From Actinomadura flavalba DSM 45200 (lineage in GTDB: Bacteria; Actinomycetota; Actinomycetes; Streptosporangiales; Streptosporangiaceae), in assembly GCF_000374305.1 (NCBI RefSeq), contig NZ_KB894093.1, positions 62,001 through 126,000 of the forward strand: a stretch of 64,000 nt of DNA, given 5' to 3'. Both the position numbers and the translations under genes were made by a program. The notes beneath the pieces are model-generated. The model had not been told where the DNA came from. It made no database searches and saw nothing but the letters and a program-made list of their open reading frames with translations. Shown in pieces: positions 28,654 through 36,272 of this stretch; the first letter of the stretch is position 1, and each line of letters opens with the position of its first letter.

Positions 28654-29061
28654 ATGGCCAAGTACCTGCTGCTGAAGCACTACCGGGGTGCGCCGGCCTC
28701 CGTCAACGACGTCCCGATGGAACGGTGGACGCCCGAGGAGATCACCGCGCACGTCGCGTACATGAACGACTTCGCCGCGCGGCTGGAGCAGAGCGGCGAG
28801 TACGTGGACAGCCGGGCGCTCGCCCCCGAGGGGACGTGGGTGCAGTACGGCGGCGAGGGCAAGCCGCCCGTCACCGACGGGCCGTTCGCCGAGACCAAGG
28901 ACCTCATCGCCGGGTGGATGATCATCGACGTCGACTCGTACGAGCGGGCCCTGGAGCTGGCCGGGGAGCTGTCGGCCGCGCCCGGCGCGGGCGGGCGCCC
29001 GATCCACGAGTGGCTGGAGCTGCGTCCGTTCCTGACCGAGCCGCCGACCGTCACCGAGTGA
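28654..29061 (+). CDS. YCII-related DGPF domain protein
   Basis: 135 residues of the DGPF/YCII family: MAKYLLLKHYRG start, DGPFAETKDLIAGW (~76-89) and a ferredoxin-like fold pattern. ATG 28654 follows GAGGAG. Such proteins are the constant partner of ECF42 sigma factors (established genomic association); here the sigma GTG overlaps its stop (GTGA). Possible sensor of the sigma module; the chemical role is unknown. Confidence 0.92.
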   Translation: MAKYLLLKHYRGAPASVNDVPMERWTPEEITAHVAYMNDFAARLEQSGEYVDSRALAPEGTWVQYGGEGKPPVTDGPFAETKDLIAGWMIIDVDSYERALELAGELSAAPGAGGRPIHEWLELRPFLTEPPTVTE

Positions 29062-30200
29062 ACGAGGCCCTGCTCCGGCGCCTCACGCCGGACGTCCTCG
29101 GCGTCCTCGTCCGTCGCGGAGCACCCTTCGCGGCGGCCGAGGACGCCGTCCAGGACGCCCTGGCCCAGGCGGTCCGCACCTGGCCGGACGGCGCGCCCGA
29201 CGACCCGAAGGGCTGGCTGATCACGGTCGCGTGGCGCCGGTTCGTGGACGCGTCCCGCGCGGACGCCGCCCGCGTCCGCCGGGAGGAACGCGCGGCCGGG
29301 GAGCCGCCGCCCGGCCCCGCGTCCGGCGCGGACGACACGCTGTGGCTGTACTTCCTGTGCGCCCATCCGTCGCTGACGCCGTCGTCGGCGGTCGCGCTGA
29401 CGCTGCGCGCCGTGGCGGGGCTGAGCACCCGCCAGATCGCCGGGGCCTACCTGGTGCCGGAGGCGACGATGGCGCAGCGCATCAGCCGGGCGAAACGCAC
29501 CGTGTCGGGCGTCCGGCTCGACCGTCCCGGCGACGTGGCGACCGTCCTGCGCGTTCTGTACCTGGTCTTCAACGAGGGCTACTCGGGCGACGTGGACCTG
29601 TCCGCCGAGGCGATCCGGCTGACGCGGCAGCTCGCCGCGGCGGTCGACCATCCCGAGGCGTCGGGGCTGCTGGCGCTGATGCTGCTGCACCACGCGCGCC
29701 GTCCGGCGCGGACGACGCCGGACGGACGGCTCGTCCCGCTGGCCGAGCAGGACCGCACCCGCTGGGACACCGGGGCGATCGCCGAGGGCGTCGAGATCCT
29801 CCAGACGGCCCTGTCCCGCGACCGTCTCGGCGAGTACCAGGCGCAGGCCGCCGTCGCCGCCCTGCACGCCGACGCCCCCACGGCGGACGAGACGGACTGG
29901 CCGCAGATCGTCGAGTGGTACGACGAGCTGGTCCGGCTGACCGGCAACCCGATCGCGCGGCTCAACCGCGCCATCGCCGTGGGCGAGGCCGACGGCCCGC
30001 ACGCCGGTCTGGCGGCGCTGGCCGCCCTCGACCCGGCCCTCCCCCGCCACACCGCCGCCTCCGCCTACCTGCACGAACGCGCGGGCGACCGCGCCACGGC
30101 GGCCCGCCTCTACACCGAGGCCGCCCACCAGGCCGCGACCCTCCCCGAACGCACCCACCTCACCCACCAGGCCGCCCGCCTGAACGCGACCGGCCCCTAG
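29058..30200 (+). CDS. ECF42-type RNA polymerase sigma factor
   Basis: 380 residues. Region 2 near the N-terminus (APFAAAEDAVQDALAQAVRT), region 4 at ~105-155 (SAVALTLRAVAGLSTRQIAG, EATMAQRISRAKRTV), and a ~220-residue helical C-terminal extension with TPR-like features (LVFNEGYSGD, LARLNRAIAVGEADGP-like and YLHERAGDRATAARLY), as in ECF42. The C-terminal domain, not an anti-sigma factor, controls activity in this group. Coupled to the DGPF gene upstream. Target genes probably include its own operon. Confidence 0.92.
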   Translation: MNEALLRRLTPDVLGVLVRRGAPFAAAEDAVQDALAQAVRTWPDGAPDDPKGWLITVAWRRFVDASRADAARVRREERAAGEPPPGPASGADDTLWLYFLCAHPSLTPSSAVALTLRAVAGLSTRQIAGAYLVPEATMAQRISRAKRTVSGVRLDRPGDVATVLRVLYLVFNEGYSGDVDLSAEAIRLTRQLAAAVDHPEASGLLALMLLHHARRPARTTPDGRLVPLAEQDRTRWDTGAIAEGVEILQTALSRDRLGEYQAQAAVAALHADAPTADETDWPQIVEWYDELVRLTGNPIARLNRAIAVGEADGPHAGLAALAALDPALPRHTAASAYLHERAGDRATAARLYTEAAHQAATLPERTHLTHQAARLNATGP

Positions 30201-30273
30201 GCGTGTCGAGGCGGGCGGCGTCCGGGTGCGTGCGGCGCGAGGCGGAGGAGGAATGCGGCGATGCCCTGGCGCG

Positions 30274-30552
30274 TCAGGAGGGCAGGACGTCGTGGTCCGC
30301 CGGGTCGCGGGGCCGGGTGGCGGGGGCGGGGCGCGGGCGGCGGGTCAGGCGGATGTACGCCGCCGCGCCCAGGGCCGTCAGGGCGAGGATGATGAGGCGG
30401 ACGGCGCCGCCTTCGGCCTGGCCGACGAGCCAGCCGATGGCGCACAGGGGCAGGCCCACGAGGAGAATGGCGGTGAGGCCGAGGAGGCGGGTGTGGCGGG
30501 CCGCGTCGTCTTCGTTCGCCGGTGGCATGAGATCAGCGTCGCGGAGCGGCAC
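30274..30552 (-). CDS. Small two-helix membrane protein
   Basis: 92 residues from GTG 30552, or 84 from ATG 30528. Two hydrophobic segments (RLLGLTAILLVGLPLCAIGW and GAVRLIILALTALGAAAYI) are followed by an arginine/proline-rich tail. No family recognised; neither start has a good ribosome site. Isolated between the ECF42 gene and the LspA-like gene. Confidence 0.6.
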   Translation of the reverse strand: MPLRDADLMPPANEDDAARHTRLLGLTAILLVGLPLCAIGWLVGQAEGGAVRLIILALTALGAAAYIRLTRRPRPAPATRPRDPADHDVLPS

Positions 30553-30637
30553 GAACGGCGGGTGAACGGCGTTCTACGGGTGGTGGGCGCGGAGTACGCG
30601 GTCACGTGCAGGTGAACCAGTGACGAGGGAGGTCGGC

Positions 30638-31264
30638 GTGTCCGCCGAAGCCGAAGCCGGGCCGGAGACCGGGACGGACGCCGCGTCCCGGACGCGGCGC
30701 GGGTTGTACGTGGGGTTCGTCGTCGTGGCGCTGGCCGTGGGCGCGCTGGACCAGGCGTCCAAGTACTGGGCCGAGTCGGCGCTCGCGGACGGCCGGGTGA
30801 TCGACGGGATGCCGTTCTTCTCGTTCCACCTCGTCTACAACCCGGGCGCCGCGTTCTCCCTCGGTGAGAACTCCACCTGGATCTTCACGATCACGACCGG
30901 CCTCACCACGGCGGGCCTGCTGTACTTCGGCCGCCGCCTCACGTCGCTCCGCTGGGTTCTCGCGCTCGGCGTCCTGCTGGGCGGCGCCGCGTCGCACTTC
31001 GGTGACCGCCTCTTCCGCGCGCCGGGGCCCGGACGCGGCCACGTCGTCGACTTCATCGACTACAACGGCTTCTTCGTCGGCAACGTCGCCGACATCGCCA
31101 TCGTCGGCGCCGCCGCCGCGATCGTCCTGCTCTCGGCCCTCGGCGTCCCCCACGACGACCGCACCCCGAAACCGGACGCGTCCGGCGAGGAACGCACCCC
31201 GGAACCGGATGTCCCCGAGAACGAACGCGCCCCGGCGCCGAACGTGTCCGGCGACGACCGCTAG
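30638..31264 (+). CDS. Signal peptidase II (LspA)-like protein with repeat tail
   Basis: 208 residues. Four membrane helices with lipoprotein signal peptidase marks: DQASKYW (~39), VYNPGAAFSLG (~74), the catalytic-Asp region GDRLFR and NVADIAIVG (~150). The usual GN before the first catalytic Asp region reads SH. GTG 30638 is favoured over 30620 because GGGAGG stands five bases upstream. The last 33 residues form three 11-residue units (TPKPDASGEER and variants). It is not in the usual lspA-rluD context, so it may be a second copy. Confidence 0.8.
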   Translation: MSAEAEAGPETGTDAASRTRRGLYVGFVVVALAVGALDQASKYWAESALADGRVIDGMPFFSFHLVYNPGAAFSLGENSTWIFTITTGLTTAGLLYFGRRLTSLRWVLALGVLLGGAASHFGDRLFRAPGPGRGHVVDFIDYNGFFVGNVADIAIVGAAAAIVLLSALGVPHDDRTPKPDASGEERTPEPDVPENERAPAPNVSGDDR

Positions 31265-31273
31265 GCGCCCCGT

Positions 31274-31316
31274 GGACGCGGCCCGTTCCTGCCTCCGTGA
31301 GGATCGGGCCGCGTCC
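31274..31316. terminator. Bidirectional terminator hairpin
   Basis: GGACGCGGCCCG (31274-31285) and CGGGCCGCGTCC (31305-31316), a perfect 12-bp stem between two convergent genes (LspA-like and ABC exporter). Confidence 0.65.
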
Positions 31317-31324
31317 GGGGCGGG

Positions 31325-33202
31325 CTAGACCAGGGCCTTCGGCTCCTGGGTGGCGAACTGCGTGGTGTGGAGTTCGGTGTAGCGGCCGTTGCGGGCCAGG
31401 AGTTCGTCGTGGGTGCCGTGCTCCACGACGCGGCCCGCCTCCAGGACGAGGATCTGGTCGGCCTGGCGGATCGTGGAGAGGCGGTGCGCGATGATGATCG
31501 CGGTGCGGCCCTCCAGGGCCTCGGTCAGCGCCTCCTGGACGGCGGCCTCCGACGTCGAGTCGAGGTGGGCCGTGGCCTCGTCGAGGATGACGACGCGGGG
31601 ACGGGCCAGCAGCAGCCGCGCGATGGTGAGCCGCTGGCGCTCGCCGCCGGACAGCCGGTAGCCGCGCTCACCGACGAGCGTGTCGAGCCCGTCCGGCAGG
31701 GAGCGGATCAGCCCGGCGAGGCGGGCGCGGTCGAGGACGTCCCACAGGTCGTCCTCGGTGGCCTCGGGCCGGGCCAGCAGCAGGTTCTCGCGGATGGTCT
31801 CGTGGAACAGGTGGCCGTCCTGGGTGACCATGCCGAGCGTCGCGCGGATCTCGCTGAACGACAGGTCGCGGACGTCGACCCCGCCGAGCCGCACGCTGCC
31901 GGAGTCGACGTCGTACAGGCGCGGGAGGAGCTGCGCGATCGTGGACTTGCCCGCGCCGGACGACCCCACCAGCGCGACCGTCTGGCCGGGCCGGGCGTGG
32001 AACGAGACGTCGTGCAGGACGTCCTCGCCGCCGCGCGTGTCGAGCGTGGCGACCTCTTCGAGGGAGGCCAGCGACACCTTGTCGGCGGACGGGTAGGCGA
32101 ACGTGACGTCGGTGAACTCGACGCCGACCGGTCCGTCGGGCACGCGGCGCGTCTGCGGCTTCTCGGCGACGAGCGGCTTGAGGTCGAGCACCTCGAAGAC
32201 CCGCTCGAAGCTGACCAGCGCGCTCATGATCTCGACGCGGGCGCTGGCCAGCGCGGTGAGCGGCGCGTACAGCCGGGTGAGCAGCAGGGCGAGGGCGACG
32301 ACGGCGCCCGCGTCGAGCTGGCCGCGCAGCGAGAAGAACCCGCCGAGCCCGTAGACGAGGGCGAGCGCCAGCGCCGACACCATGGTCAGCGCGGTGATGA
32401 ACACGTGCTGGACCATCGCGGTGCGGACGCCGATGTCGCGGACGCGCCCGGCCCGCGCGGCGAACTCGGCGGACTCGCGGTCGGGGCGGCCGAACAGCTT
32501 GACGAGGGTGGCGCCGGGCGCGGAGAAGCGCTCGGTCATCTGGGTGCTCATCGCGGCGTCGTGCGCGGCGGCCTCGCGTTCGAGCCGGGCCAGCCGCTTG
32601 CCCATGCGGCGCGCGGGCAGCACGAACACCGGCAGCAGGACCAGCGCGAGCAGCGTGATCTGCCAGGAGATCGTCACCATGACGGCGAACGTCAGCAGCA
32701 GCGTCACCAGGTTGCTGACGACGCCGGACAGCGTGTCGCTGAACGCGCGCTGCGCGCCGATGACGTCGTTGTTGAGGCGGCTGACGAGCGCGCCGGTGCG
32801 GGTGCGGGTGAAGAACGCGACGGGCATCCGCTGGACGTGGTCGAACACGGCGGTGCGCAGGTCGAGGATCAGCCCTTCGCCGATGCGGGCCGACAACCAC
32901 CGGTTGAAGAGCCCGAAGCCGCCTTCCAGCAGGGCCAGCACCGCGATGATCACGGCGAGCCGGATGACGACGTCGTTGGCGGCGCCGGTGGTGATCGCGT
33001 TGACGACGCGTCCGGCCAGGACGGGCGTCGCGACGGCCAGCACGGCGAGCGTGACGCTGCCGATGAGGAACAGGGTGAGCGGCCGGGCGTGCGGGCGCGC
33101 GAAGCCCCCCATGCGCTTGAGGGTGCGCCGCGAGAAGGGGCGCCCCTCCTGGGCGTTCATGGCGTGGTGCAGCGACATCCACGCGGTGACTTCCATGCTC
33201 AT
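31325..33202 (-). CDS. ABC transporter, fused membrane and ATP-binding domains
   Basis: 625-residue half-transporter (type IV exporter fold). Six helices in ~45-330 with coupling helix segments (RTRTGALVSRLNNDV), then the nucleotide-binding domain: Walker A GSSGAGKST (~412), signature LSGGERQRLTIARLL (~514), Walker B VVILDEATAHLDS (~537), switch His IIAHRLSTI. A multidrug or lipid exporter is likely, working as homodimer. ATG 33202, or ATG 33196. Its promoter carries a SoxR/MerR-like operator, so induction by redox-cycling drugs or similar is plausible (inference). Confidence 0.92.
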   Translation of the reverse strand: MSMEVTAWMSLHHAMNAQEGRPFSRRTLKRMGGFARPHARPLTLFLIGSVTLAVLAVATPVLAGRVVNAITTGAANDVVIRLAVIIAVLALLEGGFGLFNRWLSARIGEGLILDLRTAVFDHVQRMPVAFFTRTRTGALVSRLNNDVIGAQRAFSDTLSGVVSNLVTLLLTFAVMVTISWQITLLALVLLPVFVLPARRMGKRLARLEREAAAHDAAMSTQMTERFSAPGATLVKLFGRPDRESAEFAARAGRVRDIGVRTAMVQHVFITALTMVSALALALVYGLGGFFSLRGQLDAGAVVALALLLTRLYAPLTALASARVEIMSALVSFERVFEVLDLKPLVAEKPQTRRVPDGPVGVEFTDVTFAYPSADKVSLASLEEVATLDTRGGEDVLHDVSFHARPGQTVALVGSSGAGKSTIAQLLPRLYDVDSGSVRLGGVDVRDLSFSEIRATLGMVTQDGHLFHETIRENLLLARPEATEDDLWDVLDRARLAGLIRSLPDGLDTLVGERGYRLSGGERQRLTIARLLLARPRVVILDEATAHLDSTSEAAVQEALTEALEGRTAIIIAHRLSTIRQADQILVLEAGRVVEHGTHDELLARNGRYTELHTTQFATQEPKALV

Positions 33203-33238
33203 GCTCGTACCGCCGTCCAGTTCGGGTTCTCGCCACTC

Positions 33239-33269
33239 AGCCTGATACCTGTACTTAACTTGAGGTCAA
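33239..33269 (-). promoter_or_regulatory. MerR/SoxR-type promoter of the ABC exporter
   Basis: On the minus strand: -35 TTGACC (plus 33264-33269), 19-base spacer, -10-like CAGGCT (plus 33239-33244). Inside the spacer, CCTCAAGTTAAGTACAGG (plus 33248-33265) matches the known SoxR box CCTCAAGTTAACTTGAGG at 15 of 18 positions. Nineteen-base spacing is the hallmark of MerR-activated promoters. Confidence 0.6.
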
Positions 33270-33358
33270 GCCGGGTGACGCGTGACGATCGTCGCAGGGG
33301 GGTCTGACATTTTCCGGACCCCGGCGGGGGACGCTGGGAACATGGAAGAGAAGGACGC

Positions 33359-34537
33359 ATGATCGACCTGGCGCGGGTCCGCGCGCAGACCCCCGGATGC
33401 GCCCGCGTCACGCACCTCAACAACGCCGGTGCGGCGCTGCCGCCCGCGCCGGTCATCGACGCGGTGAACCGGCACTTCGCGCTGGAGTCCACGATCGGCG
33501 GCTACGAGGCGGCCGAGGCGGCCGCCGCCGCGCTGGACGACTTCTATCCCGCCGTCGCCGCTCTCATCGGCGCCCGTCCCGACGAGATCGCCTACGTCGA
33601 GAACGCCACCCGCGCCTTCGACCTCGCCTTCTACGCGATCCCCTTCTCCCCCGGCGACCGCATCCTGACGACGGTCAGCGAGTACTCCAGCAACGCCATC
33701 GCCTACCGGCAGGTCGCGGACGCGACCGGCGCCGGGGTGGAGGTCGTCCCGGACGGGCCGGACGGGCTCGTCTCGCTCGACGCGCTCGCGGCGGCGCTGG
33801 CGCGGCCGGGCGCGCGGCTCGTCTCGCTGAACCACGTGCCGACGTCGAACGGGCTCGTCAACCCGGTCGCGGAGGTCGGGCGGCTGTGCCGCGAGGCGGG
33901 CGTGCTGTTCCTGCTGGACGCGTGCCAGTCGGTCGGGCAGCTCAGCGTTGACGTCGGCGCGATCGGCTGCGACCTGCTGTCCGCGACCGGGCGCAAGTTC
34001 CTGCGCGGCCCGCGCGGCACGGGGTTCCTGTACGCGCGGGCCGACGTGGCGCGAACGCTGGTCCCGCCCTTCCTGGACACGATGTCCGCGACGTGGCACC
34101 CCACCGGCGGCTACGAGATCCGGCCCGACGCGCGCCGCTTCGAGACGTGGGAGCGGAACATGGCGGGGCAGATCGGGCTCGGCGTCGCCGCCCGGTACGC
34201 GGCGGACGTCGGGATCGAGGCGATCGAGGAGCGCGTCACCGGGCTCGCCGCGCGGCTGCGCGCCGCGCTCGCCGAACGTCCCGGCGTGACCGTGCTCGAC
34301 CGGGGGCCGCGACCGTCCGGGATCGTCACGTTCACCGTGGACGGGGTGGAGCCCGGAGCCGTCAAGGAGGCGCTGCGCGCCAAGGACGTCAACGTCAGCG
34401 TGACCCTCCCGCACGGCCACGGGTACGACCCCGGCGCCGTGCGGGAGGCGGTCCGCGCCTCGGTGCACTACTACAACTCCGAGGACGAGCTGGACACGCT
34501 GCTGGACGCGCTGCCGGTCACCGCTGGAACGCCGTGA
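33359..34537 (+). CDS. Class V aminotransferase / cysteine desulfurase-like PLP enzyme
   Basis: 392-residue fold-type I PLP enzyme. N-terminal LNNAGAALPPAPVIDAV, PLP-binding FLLDACQSVGQL (~185-196) and Schiff-base Lys in ATGRKFLRGPRGTGFLY (K~212). This pattern is close to the SufS/CsdA and isopenicillin-N-epimerase-like branch; the desulfurase active-site cysteine loop is not obvious, so an epimerase, aminotransferase or lyase function is equally possible. ATG 33359 follows AGAAGGA. A six-codon ORF (33342-33362) overlaps the start. The end overlaps the LCP gene tail-to-tail by 20 bases. Confidence 0.85.
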   Translation: MIDLARVRAQTPGCARVTHLNNAGAALPPAPVIDAVNRHFALESTIGGYEAAEAAAAALDDFYPAVAALIGARPDEIAYVENATRAFDLAFYAIPFSPGDRILTTVSEYSSNAIAYRQVADATGAGVEVVPDGPDGLVSLDALAAALARPGARLVSLNHVPTSNGLVNPVAEVGRLCREAGVLFLLDACQSVGQLSVDVGAIGCDLLSATGRKFLRGPRGTGFLYARADVARTLVPPFLDTMSATWHPTGGYEIRPDARRFETWERNMAGQIGLGVAARYAADVGIEAIEERVTGLAARLRAALAERPGVTVLDRGPRPSGIVTFTVDGVEPGAVKEALRAKDVNVSVTLPHGHGYDPGAVREAVRASVHYYNSEDELDTLLDALPVTAGTP

Positions 34538-35456
34538 AGCAGGCGGCGAACCCGGAGGCGGGCCGGAGGCCGGTCCCGTCCGGCACCACCGGCGCGGTGG
34601 AGTAGCGGACGCGGTCGGGACCGGAGCGCATCAGGGTGTTCGCGATGCGCTCGACGTCCCCCGGCCCTCCCGTCATCTGCGCGGAACCGGCGAACGCGGC
34701 GGCGAGCCGGGCGAGCCGGACCGGGTTCTTCGCGCGCTCCTGCGCGCGGACGGCGAGCGCGGCCAGCAGCCGGTGCCGGCGCTCGATCCGCTCCAGGTCG
34801 CCGCCGTCGCCCAGCCCCCTGCGCGTCCGGGCGTAGGCGAGGGCCCGCTCGCCGTCGAGCCGGTGCGTTCCCGCCGCGAGGCGCAGGCCGGACTTCGGGT
34901 CGTCCACCGCGTGCGGCACCGTGACGTCCACGCCCCCGACGGAGTCGACCAGCGCGCGGAACCCGCGGAAGTCCAGCGCGAACGCGTGGTCGACCGGCAC
35001 CTTCGTCAGCAGCTGGACGGCGCGCACGGCGCAGTCGAGGCCGGACCCGGCCACGGCGCCAAGGCGGTCGGAGGTCCCGCACTTCGCCTCCGTGGGGCGC
35101 GCGCCGAGCCGCAGGTCGCGCGGGAGGCTGACGACCTGGGCGGGCGAGCCGTCGGCGGGGACGCGGGCCAGCGCGATCGAGTCGGCGCGGCGCCCGCCGT
35201 CCAGGCCGAGCAGCAGGACCGTCAGCGGCGCGCTCGCGGGGGCGGCGGCGGGCTCGTCGTTCCCGGTGCGCAGGACCGCCGGGACGAGCGCCAGCGCGGC
35301 CACGACGAACGCGGCGGTGACGACGGCGAGCAGCGGCAGCCGGCGGCGCGGGCGGGCGCCCTCGATGAGGCGGTGGCGCTGCCGGGCCAGGGTGGCGGGC
35401 GGCTCGTGCTCGAGGTCGGCGCCGAGGTCGCGGAGCAGGGTCAGGTCGTCGCGCAT
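34518..35456 (-). CDS. LCP-family protein with anti-sigma-like N-terminus
   Basis: 312 residues. The cytosolic N-terminus (MRDDLTLLRDLGADLEHEPP, ~1-38) resembles the start of CU044_5270-type proteins that accompany ECF genes; a single helix follows (~42-62); the extracytoplasmic part (~78-305) is an LCP domain: VLLLGLDGGRRADSIALARV, VVSLPRDLRLG, VGGVDVTVPHAVDD, YARTRRGLGDGGDLERIERR. LCP enzymes attach glycopolymers to peptidoglycan. It starts three bases after the ECF sigma stop, so both are co-transcribed. An anti-sigma role for the N-terminus is inference. Confidence 0.85.
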   Translation of the reverse strand: MRDDLTLLRDLGADLEHEPPATLARQRHRLIEGARPRRRLPLLAVVTAAFVVAALALVPAVLRTGNDEPAAAPASAPLTVLLLGLDGGRRADSIALARVPADGSPAQVVSLPRDLRLGARPTEAKCGTSDRLGAVAGSGLDCAVRAVQLLTKVPVDHAFALDFRGFRALVDSVGGVDVTVPHAVDDPKSGLRLAAGTHRLDGERALAYARTRRGLGDGGDLERIERRHRLLAALAVRAQERAKNPVRLARLAAAFAGSAQMTGGPGDVERIANTLMRSGPDRVRYSTAPVVPDGTGLRPASGFAACFTAFQR

Positions 35457-35459
35457 CGG

Positions 35460-36161
35460 TCAGACCTCCTTCGTGGGGTCGGTGCCGCCGAGCGCGGCGC
35501 GGACCTTGCGGCGGGCGCGGTTCAGGCGGGAGCGGACGGTGCCGACGGCGATGCCGAGCGCCTGCGCGGCCTCGGCGTAGGACAGGTCGGCCCAGGCGAT
35601 GAGGAGCAGCACGTCGCGGTCGCGGCGCGGCAGGTCCTCCAGCGCGGCGGCGAGGGCGGGACGGGCGGCGTGCGCGGTGAGGGCGTCGTCCACGGCGTCC
35701 TCGGGGACGGCCTCGGCGGCGGCGGGCAGGCGGTGCAGGGCGCGGTAGCGGGCGGCCTCGTCGCGGTGGTGGCGGGCGACGAGCCTGGTCGCGATGCCGA
35801 ACAGCCAGGGGCGCGCGTCATCGCGGGCCAGGTCGTAGCGGGCGCGGCGGCCGAACGCGACCAGGAACGTCTCGCCGACGACGTCCTCGGCGGGGCCGGG
35901 GCCGAGGCGGCGGGAGACGTAGCGGTAGAGCATGGCGGCGTAGCGGTCGAACAGGACGGCGAACGCCTCGGGGTCGGTGCGCGACCTGCGGACCAGCTCG
36001 GCGTCGGTCGGGACGCGGGGGGCGGCGTCCCGGGCGGGGGCTGCGGCGCTCATCGTGGTGACCATGGCATGGGAGGCCGACCCTCTCGTAGACGGCATGA
36101 CGGACATGTATTGCCGTTCGGCCCCGGGCGGGTTCACGCATCGGACGACAAACATGATCAC
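35460..36161 (-). CDS. ECF sigma factor
   Basis: Up to 233 residues; the conserved part begins at ~50, so the true start may be ATG 36065 or 36053. Region 2 LFDRYAAMLYRYVSRRLG, DVVGETFLVAFGRR; region 4 LPRRDRDVLLLIAWADLSYA, VGTVRSRLNRARRKVRAAL. Operon with the LCP gene, which may supply the regulating partner. The region 2/4 style (AEDVVGETFLVAF) is that of actinobacterial ECFs paired with CU044_5270-type membrane proteins. Signal likely from the cell envelope. Confidence 0.88.
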   Translation of the reverse strand: MIMFVVRCVNPPGAERQYMSVMPSTRGSASHAMVTTMSAAAPARDAAPRVPTDAELVRRSRTDPEAFAVLFDRYAAMLYRYVSRRLGPGPAEDVVGETFLVAFGRRARYDLARDDARPWLFGIATRLVARHHRDEAARYRALHRLPAAAEAVPEDAVDDALTAHAARPALAAALEDLPRRDRDVLLLIAWADLSYAEAAQALGIAVGTVRSRLNRARRKVRAALGGTDPTKEV

Positions 36162-36272
36162 TAGTACGTAACGAAGCGCGCTTTCCGGTTAAGCTACGCA
36201 TCTTCTGAGGACACGGGGGGTCCGGCGGCGACCGCTGGTCCATGGGGCAGGACGGGCGGGGAGGATCACGCC

